Shown here: piece after piece, positions 12,718-25,600 of the stretch
How the letters are laid out: the number at the start of each line of letters is the position of its first letter
Numbering within the stretch: the stretch's first letter is position 1
DNA from: Apoda limacodes
Lineage: Eukaryota > Arthropoda > Insecta > Lepidoptera > Limacodidae
DNA length: 64,000 nucleotides
NCBI GenBank assembly: GCA_946406115.1
Contig: OX291557.1
Span: forward strand, 20,182,501 to 20,246,500
Direction: 5' to 3'
Made by a program: the position numbers and the translations under genes
Notes under the pieces: model-generated
Databases searched by the model: none
What the model saw: only the letters and a program-made list of their open reading frames with translations
Told to the model about the DNA's origin: nothing

Positions 12718-12985
12718 TTTATACCAGTAAGGTGGCAAACAAGCACACGGTCTGACTGATGGTAAGCGGTCAGCATGGCCTATGGACGCTTGTTACACCA
12801 GGGGCATCACTCACGAGTTGCCGACCCTTCAAAAATCCAATAACTCCTTTCTTGAAGAACCCCATACTGTAGTCCTTAGAGAAAACCTTGGCAGGGAGCT
12901 CATTCCACAACCCAAGCGTTCGTGGGAGGAAGTTTCTCTGAAACCGCACTGTACGCGACCATTTCGATTCTTCAGATCAACTTTA
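12718..12985 (+). repeat. Lepidopteran dispersed repeat (GGTGGCAAACAAG family), copy 1
   Basis: This contains the motifs GGTGGCAAACAAGC, GTTGCCGACCC and GCAGGGAGCTCATTCCACA, in the same order as at 34279-34480. I recognise the order from many moth and butterfly introns. It follows a T-run at about 12705-12720. Probably a SINE or LINE 3' tail; class not certain. The open frame across it is not a gene. Confidence 0.7.
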
Positions 12986-13660
12986 CCAGGCGATAATCAC
13001 TCGGCAGTAAATTGGAAGATGCTCTAAATAAAGTCAAATAGGTACTTTGTAAGTTATCGCTAGTACCTACCCATTATTATCAAAGTAGTAGAAATAACCG
13101 AATTTCAACTTTGTTGCGAACTCAAACAACGGAAAGTAGTACGGGCCACGGAATCCTACACTAAGCAATAAGCGTAGCTCGACAACCTTTTGGCACAGGT
13201 CTCGGAGAAAGAAGGCTAAGGCCACTGTCCACCACACCTGCCCAATGCTAATTAGCGGACGTTGTTGAGCTAGTGCCCAGTATCAGAGTTTTCAAGCTAA
13301 CCCATAAGATTTGGCCTAAAAACTGCTGTCATGAATGATATTTAAGTAAAGATTATACCTTCATATTATTCGCAATCTAAATTTGATTCGCTGTTATCTA
13401 CACGTACTAACCTAAGACAAATGCAATAGATAATACACAGAACGTGTGAAACCGAAGGAGATAGCTATATTTAGAAAGTGACATGTGACTTAATCAAATT
13501 ACGACGATAAAATTGTCTTGATTTTGCTGCCTCAGTTTTTGCGTGCTAATACGATATCTAACCTACCTCTTAATATATACACTATCATTGGCTTTCATAT
13601 TATCACATGAAAACTTATAGGACCGACGGCTTTGTGTGCACTGAAATGTTAAAAAAAAAA

Positions 13661-13735
13661 TGTTACTAGGCGGTCTCCCATCCAATGACTGACCACGTTC
13701 GTAGTAGCGTAACTTCGCATATCGTTTCCAAAAAG
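13661..13735 (-). repeat. 5S-rRNA-like SINE fragment
   Basis: Read on the minus strand it contains GGTCAGTCATTGGATGGGAG followed by a GACCGCCTAG-like segment, resembling the internal promoter region of 5S rRNA. It is diverged and far shorter than a 5S gene, so it is a 5S-derived SINE relic and not a functional rRNA gene. Confidence 0.55.
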
Positions 13736-13924
13736 ACGAGTGTTACTGGGCAACGAGGTTTTTTAACGTTTTATTTGTTGGTAAATGTTTCTCCACATCC
13801 GCTGAGCAGATCCGATTGAAATTTAATTAATGTCTTCTCCGGGTAATTACCAGATCCTTAAAACGTGAAAACACGATTAATAAACGTTTGTTCGATAAAA
13901 AAATCCTAAACTGACCCCTTTTCA

Positions 13925-14195
13925 CGGTTTCTAGAAAAGGAAATAAAGGAACCCTCATAGGATCACTTTGTTGTCCGTCTCTCTGTCTGCCTGTGAATCT
14001 GCCTTTTTCTTAGGAATGTGGGAAGGTTTCAAGTTGAAATTAATATCAAATACTAAGTTCCACGGTCCCTTGAAGCTTTAAAAAATCAAGCTTCTCTTAA
14101 GTGCACGCAATAAAAAAATACGGCCGTTTTTGTCGCATTTTTTGGCACTTATAAATAAATCAAAACCTATGGAGTTTTCCGTTGTCCTAGAATCA
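13925..14195 (-). repeat. Dispersed repeat related to 33590-33875, inverted
   Basis: The segment with GGATCACTTTGTTGTCCGTC and CCTAGAATCATGAAATTTCA is the reverse complement, with divergence, of 33590-33875. It belongs to a very abundant lepidopteran repeat group that carries (T/C)CCGT(C/A) runs and the phrase GGTTCC(G/T)TA. Confidence 0.65.
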
Positions 14196-14402
14196 TGAAA
14201 TTTCACACTAAGCAATTTACATCACAAATACAGGAAAAAATCCGAAATTTGTTAATTTGTAGTTATAACACAGTACAAAAAGGTTTGTCCGTCTGTCTGA
14301 CCCTTTTACTCATGAATGCGTGGAGGTATCATATATCCGCGACCTATGTCGATGTATTGGGACAACAGATATCTAACGGCAAAGTTAAGTTTGTCCCTCA
14401 AT

Positions 14403-15472
14403 TATAGATTGCAATCCCGCAGCTCGTTCAATCCCGCGGGATGGAAATGCGGGATTACTTAATCCCGCACAGGATCACGCGGGATCCCGCATCTTTGACA
14501 TTATGTTTTAAATCAAATTGAAACTACAGATTTTTGTGTAAAAATCGACTTTTATTAATCATTTCTTACATTAAGCAACAGAAATTATTTCTTTTCTATC
14601 AATTAAGTAATTAGTAATCTATTTTCTTAGAGTCATCTTTAAATGTTTGGCATATTTAATTAGTTTTGTTTAATTTTAGCCTTACTCCTAATAACAGTTT
14701 TATATTTTTAATTCAGTCTTATTCATATATTAACAAATAATCAAATCATAACTTTCTCTTAGATGCTATTACTATGATATCAACCCATGGTGATAATTTT
14801 TAAAAATACGCTGTTCAGAGAACGTTTCGGAGCGCCTCTCAGCGTGCTTCATACAAACGAATTTTTGACTTATTTTGACACTTGCTGATAAAATACTACG
14901 AAATTTTGAAGAATGTTTTAGTAATAAATATCTAAGTTTGCAGTGTGTCAGTTTTCTGTTAAATTTTATAGTTAAAAAGTTATACAGGATTCTAGTTTTT
15001 TACACAAATGGTATAGAAAAAGATTTCTAGTTAGTAAAATTTTTACAAAATTTCGGAAAACCACAGACATATATATTCGGCTTGGATTCTGACTAAGAAA
15101 TTTCACAGTGATTGATCAGTTAATGTCAAAAACAAATGCGAAATTCGTTTGTATGAAGCCCGCTGTGAGGCGACGCGAATCGTATCCTCTTAAGAATCAA
15201 ATGGTATTTATTGTATCGCTATATTAAATGCCGGACGGTGAATACGAAAACAAAACACTCGTCACCTACAGAAAGGCGTGCGCAGGCGCAGCGTAGTGCC
15301 ATTTTTAAACAACTAAAACGTCGTACTCGTGCTACTTGCGATTTACGCGAAATTTAAGTGCCAAATTTTCCACTGGCGGGATCCGCGGATCCGCGTTATG
15401 AAGGTGTGGGATTCAGCAAATTAATAAAAGCAGCGGGATTCGGGATCCCGTTTTGCGGGATTGCAATCCCTA
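14403..15472. mobile_element. Non-autonomous hAT-like transposon with perfect 8-bp target duplication
   Basis: Terminal inverted repeats: left TATAGATTGCAATCCCGC (14403-14420), right end complement TAGGGATTGCAATCCCGC (15455-15472), one mismatch. Both are flanked by CCCTCAAT (14395-14402 and 15473-15480), an 8-bp direct duplication typical of hAT insertions. GC-rich CCCGCGGGAT-type subterminal motifs occur at both ends. Length is 1,070 bp with no transposase frame, so it would depend on a partner enzyme elsewhere. Confidence 0.85.
14825..15182. repeat. Inverted-repeat insertion nested in the hAT-like element
   Basis: 14833-14870 (core GCTTCATACAAACGAATTTT) is mirrored at about 15125-15176 with a few mismatches, leaving a spacer of about 260 bp. 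It lies wholly inside 14403-15472, so it is either a nested MITE or an inner arm pair of the host element. No clear target duplication was found. Confidence 0.55.
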
Positions 15473-15480
15473 CCCTCAAT

Positions 15481-16380
15481 ACAGTTTACCTTTTACGGAA
15501 ACCTCGGTGCGCGAGTGCGACTCGCACTTGACTGGTTTAAAAAATGTGGCAAACAAATCTTCAAAGTTCTGAGTGCTATTACTTTACAACTTTATTAAAG
15601 CACTACTTATGCTTTAGACCCTGAGAAAAGCAATTTTTGATAACAATTATGTGTGATAAACTATTAATTTTTTTAATGTATTTCAATTTCACTGAATTGA
15701 GATTAAGCTGCACTTCTCGCGCACGCTCAGTTACATATCGCGTCATCCTTGTTTTCCTTGTCACATAGTACTTCCTCTTAAGTTAAACTTTAAGTATGTC
15801 TACATACAATAGTTATAACTAAATTGTACATACTTAGGTACCTGCTTTTAGACAATATTGCGTGTCATTTTATTTCTACTATCACTGCTATCGTCCTCCA
15901 ACGTTAGGCGTCATAGTTTTGGTACCTACATGCTTTGTTAGGTAGGTATAATTTGACATTCACAATTACCTTAGTGATGTCATACTATGGCCACACTTTC
16001 TCTGTCGTCCTTATTCCGAATACTAATCAATAGCAGTGTACAAAAGTCGGTAACGCACCTACATATTAAACTTTCAAATCGAACACTCTACGTTGAATAG
16101 TTTGAACCACAATACCAATACAATGAAAAATAATTAAGTCGCGGAAGTGAGGGCATAAGTAGTTTCTATGAATACGACGCCAGTGATTTATTTCCCCTAT
16201 AACAATTTTCACGTCACCCAGTGGCCTAAAATGCAAATAGCTTAAAGAAAAACGCTACAATTCCTTGCGATCACGTGAAACAGACGTTGCTATGGCCACC
16301 ATATCGACCACCGGCGGCGGTTTTTCCTAGCCTTTACGCTAAACAAATTTCACTAGCGTGTCGTTACTGAAATCATCGAC
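15481..16380. other. Intergenic stretch, repeat fragments only
   Basis: At 15500-15540 there is a short GTGCGCGAGTGCGACTCGCA-type motif of the abundant lepidopteran repeat group. The remainder shows no gene-like reading frame. It probably includes the upstream region of the next gene from about 16.2 kb on. Confidence 0.45.
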
Positions 16381-16644
16381 CTAAAACTCTGCTACATATA
16401 AAATTGAGCCAAATGGTCCTTCGGGTGTAATGTTTACTTTATTGCGTGCTGAGTTTTATAATGTTTATGGGATTAAATAATGAGATCGGTCTGCAGCAGT
16501 CATGGACAATGGATGCACGCGTAACGGGACGGAACGGAGAGTCCGTTTTAAAAACAGCTCTGCTGAGTGCTCATTAAGCGGTGCACCGTGACAGCCCAGC
16601 GCAGCGTGTGTGCAATACGGGGGTTAGAAAGCGCGGGCAGTGCA

Positions 16645-19600
16645 ATGCTGACAGTGGATAAACCTTCGCTTGTAGAACAGAAGAAGCAGCAGTGGGCTCG
16701 TGAGAGAGGTGGGTACTGGCAGTGGTATCTATTCTTTTTTTTGTTTAGTTTATCTGTGGTGTTTCGGCATGCGGTTGCGCCTGCATCGACTGCAGCCGCT
16801 GAAACGGTTTTGCAACATTTCACGGTCGTGCATCTGTCCATCAAGGTTTTTTTCGCGGTTTTTTTGATGTATCAGACAGTGTTTGATTATGCAGTGTCGC
16901 CGCGTCTCGTATTACGTAAAGTGAGCGAATTTCGAGAACACGAGCGTACCATTTGGTTAGTACCGTAATACATGATTTTATTTTATTGATTGTAAGAGTA
17001 TGTGTAGTGACTCTTAATTTCAAAACTTAACGTAAAGGTTATCCTAGGTACGCTAGATACCTGCCGCATAGATCCAATTTAGCAAACTTTATTAGTCTGT
17101 TTGTATTTCATAGTAAGTAGGTACCTATATTTCATTTGAAAATATCTTCGCTTGTCATCGCTTCGTCTTAATCTTGTTGAGTAAACACCAATTAGATCAC
17201 AAGCCCACGAGGCACTTCATCTTTAGGGTTCTGTAGCCAAATGCATAAAACGGAACATTTATAAATTCGTCATGTTCGTCCGCCCATCTGTATGTCAGCC
17301 CTATAATTCCGCCGTCTTTACATCGATTCTAATAAAATTTAACAAAAATGTATCTTTTGTAAACCGCCATACAGATATGTTATGAAATTTGAGGTTTTCG
17401 AGAAACTTTTTTTCAAAAATTTTTATTTCGCGAGTTATTGGCTTTTAAAGTTGAAAAACTAAAAACAAATTACGATACAGAACTTTATATATACTACAAA
17501 TCAAAATTGTTTTGGATTCAATAAGTTCATCAGTTTTTTATATAACTGCAATAATTCTCATTCTACGAAACCCTAACTTAATGCGTGTAAGACACACACT
17601 TGACCAGTTTTTTTTTTTAAATAATGCAGGTGTATGTTACCGTTTTTACCAACTGTTAATTTCCGTGCCATATTCGTAAAAAGAATTAAAGATTTTATAA
17701 AAAATTAGATTAAGTACAAATATGTAAAAAAGAACTGGTATAGACACTATAAATATTACATATATAGTGTCTCAAATATCAATGCAGACTAACTTTCAGG
17801 GCACCACGACAACTACTAGGAGATCAGCTTAATGTCCTGTCGTACGGTCGGTTATTTTTAGGTTTTAGTGATTTTTTGATATCGTACCTAAGTACGACCA
17901 AAAAGCAAAGTCCAAAGAGCATTGAGAGTCTGTTTCTGTTTCTAAAAATAAAATAAAATTGGCTTTTTAAAAAAACTAAACTCTGGGTACGTTACTATAT
18001 AAATTAAATACAACTAATGATCGCCAAATTTCCGGTAGTTAATGTTTAGTTTGTTTAAATGACAATGGCACTTTCCGCCCTATTGTCGCCGGTGACATTG
18101 TGGCTGTTAAATTATCATCAATCAAGAACAAGGCTGCGGCGCGGAAGCAACGACCTTTGTCCTTTGACATGCATATGTGTTGTATTGCTGCTGATATATA
18201 TTTTCGGGTTCTGTACCCAAATTAAAAAAGAAATAATCGATGAATCCAGCAACATTTTTACGTCCAAAATACTTCAGTGCCTAAAGACGAAAATTTACAA
18301 GCAGTGTAGGTAATGCTAGTAATGACTTACGGTACAGAAAAGTGAAATCTAATTGTTGGTCTATTTATCTATCTATGTTTTTTAATGCGGGATAAAATTT
18401 AGAATGATCAGCAAGCAAGAAACAGTTGTCAAGCTAAAGTTGCAATGGGTAGACAACATCGCTCGTCAAACCGATAACCGCGCGGAGGGGAAGATCAGAT
18501 CTCGAGGGATGGGTGACCATAGATTGGAAGGCGCAGCGTTGGATATAAGCTACCAGCATTGGTTTTAAAATCCAGGAATTTCGGTACTAGCCTTCAACGC
18601 AACCGGGAACTCCCGGTATTTTAGGTACTAACTAATTTTTGTTACATTTTCTTGATTTATCGCTAAATTTTATTTGAATTTGTTTGCTGTTGCCGTCAAT
18701 TGGCAGCAATTATATAACGCTGTCTTTTTTCTCACATCACTACATAGGTACACTTTTAAACAAGTCAACGAGTTCAAAAGCAAAAAAAATTTGGTTACTT
18801 TTCTTATTATAAAAATAACTTGTAACTTGAATAAATCAGTTGTTTTAACGTTCAGTTCATTTTTAATTTGCCTCCTCAATAATAAAAGAGTCATAAAGGA
18901 AGCTTTAGTAATAATGATCTAGCCTTTATAACTTAAATACTACATAGATAGGTAGGTAAGTTCCTACTTACACTTCCAAGATCAACCGAGCCATCTATGC
19001 GTATGATTAACATCGGTTACTTTACTGTCTTAGTGCTCATTACGATAAAAAAACCAAGTTATAGTTTAAGGTAATAACGGTAAGGTATAAGTAGACATAA
19101 TAGGTAAATTACCCACTTTACACAGGCATAGCAATGAATAAATTTTATAAAACATATTATGTCCAGAGATTCATAGATATATACGTCTTAAAATAAAAAA
19201 AAAAGTTTTGCAATGTGGGAGGTACGAGACCTACCTAACCTTCTTTGGTACGGATAAACTGATACTAAGGCTAAGTACAGTCGGGGAATTAGGCGTTGTT
19301 TGCACCTTCGTAATTGGTTTTTTTTTCTACTGGCTACCGTAGATGGCCTTTACAACTACACGTGGACTAACTTTTGCAGCGGTGCTGCTTGCACTCAGTT
19401 GCGAAAAGTTGGGGCGGTTTGCACAGTGTCCTGGATACGTACCTCGTCTTTGAGAATCTGACAAAGTGAGCGAGGCGAGGTGACCTTTTAATACTGTTTG
19501 CCGTAAATACCCCGTCCGATATCACACACGTACTTCATCATAGTTTACGAGATAGTGGACAAGTAACGCATTCACTATTGGTATTCTAGAATCTAGATTG

Positions 19601-22600
19601 TTATTGTTTGTTTTTGATAACCTCGCGAGATTAAAAACTAGCTGTCGTTTCTTCACAGAGATTTCCCCAAATACAGGTACTTAAAGCAAACCCGTAATGC
19701 TGAACTACTTTTACTTTTCAAGTTATTAAGTTAAAAGCAAGAATGGTTTTCTAAGGAATCTAGGTTATTTTCGGCATGTGATGTGACTGTTATTTAATGT
19801 GATTTGATTTTTACATTGTAACAAAACAATGTAAGCATTGAACAGGCATCTTAAATAAATGCTGCTTTCCGTTGCTCAAAGTTCTCATGAAGCAAAGTTA
19901 GTTTATTTAAGTTTTTTTTGAAACATAGTGACACTGAAAATATAGCACTTAATTAAAATTTTGCAAAACTACGTTCAAGTATTCTTCATCCTAATAGGCA
20001 AATAGATGTTTACAAAACAAACCAGCACAGTTTACTACGTTATGGTTCCGTAGAATAAGATTTATTGCGGATATGATATTTGAAAAACTTGTAAACAGAT
20101 TTTGTTTAAACTCCGTACCGCCAAGCGCCGCCCACTCCAAAGCGTTTTATAAAGGATGTTAATTTTTTTTTTCTATAATTTTACATAGTTCATAAACTCA
20201 TTTCACTACGTGTTCTCCTCAGCTCAGAGCATCATTTAAGTAATTTTCAATGGAACTCGTACTAAAATTTTACTACTCCAAGTACCTACATTTTATAAAT
20301 TGGTCGACTATTGCTCGTTAACTTGTAAAGTAACTGAACGTATCTTGTAAAAAAACCATTTAGCTGTGGGGACACTTGACTCTAACGAAAGTTAAAAGTT
20401 GTTGTCGAAAAAAAGTTGTTCTACGGTATTTTTAAACGACCTATCCAATGTCACCCCACATCATGGGATGGGATAAACGATAAAAAAAAATTTTAGCCCC
20501 ACTTTACGTGGTGGGCTAGGTATCCTTAAAAAAAAATTTTTCACAATTTTTTTTTACCACTTTCTTGGTGAGATTATATGTACATCCATGCCAAATTACA
20601 GCTTTTTAGTACTAAAGAGTCTCTGAGCTAAGCCGCGGACAGGCAGACAGACAGACGGACATGGTAAAACTATAAGGGTTACTTGTTGACTACGGAACCC
20701 CTTAAAATGTAAAACCTTATCTATTTCATATTGTAAATATGAAAGTATATGTCCTGACTGTATGACTGACTCTAAAAATATGAAGTTTTAAAAATACCTA
20801 AATTTCTTTTTATAATGTAGGGCTGCACTAAGATTTTCTAAAGATCAAACCCCAAGAGGGAGAAAAAGGGTTAGGAACTTTGTATGAAAATCTGTAATTT
20901 TTAAGTTAAATCCATGAAGATTGATTGGTATATTTGGCCTTTTGGTTGTAAATTAAGAATAACTTCACTGTTTTTGAAAAATCATCCTCCGGAGGGTATG
21001 AAACTTTCTATGTGAATCCGGTTATCATCGCAAACAAAACAATAAAAATAAAAAAAACTTTCAGTTGTAATTACTCGAAATTAAAGAAAGACGAGTGTCA
21101 GTTTTTAGGGTTCCGTACCAAAAGGGTACAAAATGGGACCCTATTACTAAGACTTCGCTGTCCGTCCGTCTGTCACCAGGCTGTATCTCATGAACCGTGA
21201 TAGTTAAAATTTTCACAGATAATGTATTTCTGTTGCCGCTAATAACAACCAACACTAAAAAACAGAATAAAATAAATATTTAAGGGGGCTCCCATTCAAC
21301 AAACGTGATTTTTTTATAGATAATGATTTGGAACCCTTCGTGCGTGAGTCCGACTCGCACTTGGCCGTTTTTTTTTTTATCATCTTAATGGAGATGAGGC
21401 AAAAGACGAAAGTTTGTAAGGAACGGTAAGCTCTCTTCAAGCCGCTTCATGTCGCGTCGCGTCTTGGTATGAGCCGACCCTAAGAGTTAAATGGCTGGTT
21501 TATCACAAAATCTCTAAACCTAACATCACCGTGCGGAAAGATCATTGCGCGCGCGCGAGAGTATCCACGACGACGCGCCAATAATATGTAATTCTATTAT
21601 TAGCATCAGCGCAGACGGACACTTTTCTTTCATTGATCGTTTATTATTAATAATAATGTAATAAATAGAGGTTTAATCTTTACTTAAAATAAAACTTAAA
21701 TTTTACGACTGCACGTGCTCTTTACTGGGAGAGTGAAGTCTAAAGTTTTTTTAAGTAGTTTTGTCAACAATAAGAATCGATCGAGTGAGAATGAGGACGA
21801 GTAGGTAATTTTCCTTTTTAAAACAGCATTTTGTAAATAATAATAATAGTTACTTACGTACAATACGTTCTAATAAACTTATAAGGCCAAAGTAGTATTT
21901 TAAACTTGTCAAGTAGTACACAGTCGGGGTCTCCGCCGTTATTTTAAACTTATTATTAGTTAAGCGACTGCCAACCGCGAAATATCACAGTGTATTTTTT
22001 TTATCTTTCTTCTATACATATGCTTTAGCTTGATTGACTGACTGATGGATCAAAGCACAGCCTAAACCACTGACTGTGGAGACCTAAAACTTAAAGGGTG
22101 TGTTCGAAAGGAACTGTTGAAAGGATTTTCCGAAAGGGTCAAGTGCGAGTCGGACTCGCGCAATAAGGGTAAACCGATTGTAATGAAATTTTGATAAGTT
22201 GTTATGCATACGCCGGGGAATGTTTCTGAACAAGAAAAAAGGGTCAGGTGCGAGTCAGGCAGAGTCAAGTGCGAGTCGGACTTGCGCAATAAGGGTAAAC
22301 GGATTGTTATGAAATTTTGAAAATCGTTATGCACACGCCGTGGAAGGTTTCTGAACTAGTACAACCAGAACGTTATAGTAGGTACTATTTTTCTGTAATG
22401 TTACATGGTTCATAAACTTATATTCAGGTAATACCTGTTTTACACATGTACCAACTTCATCTACGTACCTTTTAATGGAATTTGTGCGAAATTTTTACTT
22501 ATCCGACTACATTTTAAGTTGTAAAGTCTACTGAGCTATAATAGTTTTGCTTTTAATTTTGTTGTATACAACATAGTATCTATTATTTTTTCCACACACC

Positions 22601-25600
22601 CAAGAACAGCCATTTAACCGGCAGTGGGGTGGGGGGACATTGGGCTCTAACAAAAATAAACTTCCCGAATAGTTTTAAACGAGCTATCCAACGACACGTT
22701 ACACTATAGGATAGACGAGAAAAACAAAAATCATCCCCACTTCAAGTGTAGGGAAGGTACCTTAGAAGAATGCATCCAAATTAGTTTGTTGCTTGTTGAC
22801 TTCGGAACCCTAAAAACGGCCGAGCCCGAGCCATTTACCGTCTTAAATCACCGTTACAGCGCCATCTAGCTATTATTAAGCGAAACAGTAACACATTTGT
22901 TTGTAGGAAACGAAATTCAAAGTTAAGCAACGTCGAGCTTGGTCAGTACTTGGATGGGTGACTGCTTAGCGGCACACGTTTTGTTTTCATATGTTCGTAA
23001 GTTACGTAAATGGAGGTAGGTACGGAACACTCGGTGCCCGAGTCCGACTTGCACTTAGCCAGTTTTTTTTAATCTTATGATTTAACCAACTTCTAAACAA
23101 TAGTATCGATTTGAAACTTTGCGAATGTAACTATGTAATACCGATGACAATATTTACAGTAATTTGGTTCCATTAAGTTGATCTGTTGATGGAACCAGGA
23201 AATGGATAATGGATCTCTTAAATAGATTTTAGTAAACTTCACGATAAAGTATATTACATTACAGTAAGATGATGATGGTCTAATGATGCACCCTAAAGGT
23301 GGATAGTGGAACTCTTCAATCATTGAAGGGTTCCACACTTCAATGGTTGCTAGTAAACCCCTCGAGTTTGGGCTGATTTGTGGAAGTAAGATCCTAGTAG
23401 GATCCTATACTCGTGTGAATAATCACGTTGAGACTATATTTGGTAAGTGTGTTTTTTTTAACTACTTACATAATCATTATTCATACATATGGACAAAAAC
23501 AATAAATGTCGTGTTTGATGTGGATAAGAAAAAACTACACAGGTCGTGAAATAAAGTTATAAATAGACTAGCCTTTTGCCCGCGGTACCTGCCCTAAATT
23601 CGGTTATAGGTGTAGGTTCAACGAAAAAAAACGACTCACACTTGACGTTTTCAAGTAGCCTATGTCCTTCCCCGGGGCTCAAACTAGCTACATGCCAAAT
23701 TTCATCTTAATTGGTAAAGCGGTTTAAGCGTCAATGGGTAAAGTAAAGACAGACAGATAGAGTTACTTTCGCATTAATAATATTAATATGGATATAACTA
23801 CAAGTTATCTACGCTGTATATATATGTTTTTATTAGGTGAGTAACTGTACTTGCTTTGATACATTTTAATTTATGTATTAATTTCGAAACAATTTATACT
23901 AAGTATTAGATATAATTTGTGTGTAGATAGGATTCTCGCTTCAACTACTTACTGGGTTACGTAAAATTAATTAGACTTTCACTAAAATATAACAATAATT
24001 TATACCAACTGAATTGTAAATTCTGTTAATCAAAATTCCAACGCAGAAGAGCGGCTTCATTCGATTGTAGACGCAGTATTAAAGATATTTAAAGACATAA
24101 AGCCTGTGGTCCATACGCGTACAACATTGTATGTATGTACTACACAATAGTATATACTAGCTACGCCCTGCTGTTTTGCCGGCGAGACCCATTGGATACT
24201 TTTTATTGAAATAAAAAATATAAGTACTTAATATATTAATTCAGACCATGGTGTGTGCTAATTTTTTTCGAACATGGGGCACGGAGTATTTAAGTTAGGG
24301 AGAGGGTTAAATTAAGGTCCTGACTGTTGTCCGCTACGGCCCGACCGCTCCGGCGATCACATAGCTCTGTCACAGGCCTAAGTGTCTACGTTTTGGCAAC
24401 GTAGGTTAAAGTCTTTCATCTTAAGACACTGCGGAATAGGTGACCAGAAAACTTGACGAAGCTTTCCAAATACTGCCCACCCTAGCTGGATCCTTCTATT
24501 AGCTTCCTTCTCTAAGTTGTTTCGGTCAAGTTGGATTGTCTGTCCAAGGTAGACATAATCCTGGACGGTTGGACTTAACACCAAGAGTACGTGATGTACC
24601 AGCGATGTATATTGGCTTTGGCTCGACGGCATGATGGTTGAACAAGACTTTCGCCTTGTCCAATTTCATGCCAATGTCCGTTGGGTGTGATGAATTATCT
24701 AGGGTATGCAGCATTAAAGCCTTTTTAAAACCCAGCCTGTTCTGGTTGCTGAAAGTCGTTAAGTCTCTCAGGGAGACGATTCGTGACGGCTCTTAAAGAA
24801 CAACTTATACACATGGCTTAGAAGCAATATTCGTCGGTAAATCTTAAGAAGACTTTGTCTCCCTTCTTGAAGAACGATACTATAACAATCCCGTACCACG
24901 CCTCCGGTATAGTGTAGTTATGGATGACGACATTAGGAGCTAACCCTTTCAGCATTGAACTTCCGTACACTTTTAGAAGCTTAGTCGTTATGTCGTTATC
25001 GCCCAATTTGCTTTTTTGCCGTTCCTGAACCGCCCTAAACTGGTTTTGGTCAACGTTCGGGACATTCTCGGTAATGTGGAACGTCAATTTGGCTATTTGG
25101 ATCTTCGGTCCCATGGGATGCAGACCTTGCTGCGTGTGATTGTTACTATTCTCCATAGATTGTTTCCACTTCTGCCAAGGGCTTTAGACTAAGGTACAGA
25201 CTTTTTTGCGATTTGGCTCTTGGCTGACGTGTAAAGGCTTTTGCTATTTTGATCACTTGCAAGTTCAATGCTGCGCGTACTAGAACGTCGAAGGTCCCGT
25301 TTAATCATCTTCTGTATCAGCCCATTCAGATATTTAGCATCTGACGATGTTCTTTGGCTAGATGGCATCCCGTCTTAGACCTTATGAGATTATTTAGATG
25401 ATTTTTTTCGGCCTTGTAATTGATATTAAGAGTGACTCCAACAAGTCAAGGATCATTGCCGGCATTGAACTGTTGATCACTAATAGGGACATCACTTTAA
25501 ACAAGCATTTCGGGGCCCTAATATTTTAGGGACCCAAGTGTGGTGCCCTACCTCAGTAAGGTATCAGTGACGTATACTAGCTTTGGCATGACGCGTCGTG

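Noticed and set aside
16548..16844. Minus-strand 98-codon frame opposite the first CCDC66-like exon
   Set aside because: Antisense shadow with no similarity and no splice structure.
16567..16968. 133-codon frame read as one protein with a membrane-like segment
   Set aside because: The hydrophobic part lies after the GTGGGT donor at 16709 and is intron; the start would be GTG. Only 16645-16708 is coding.
22910..22985. A functional 5S rRNA gene
   Set aside because: Only the internal promoter portion matches; both ends of the 5S sequence are missing.
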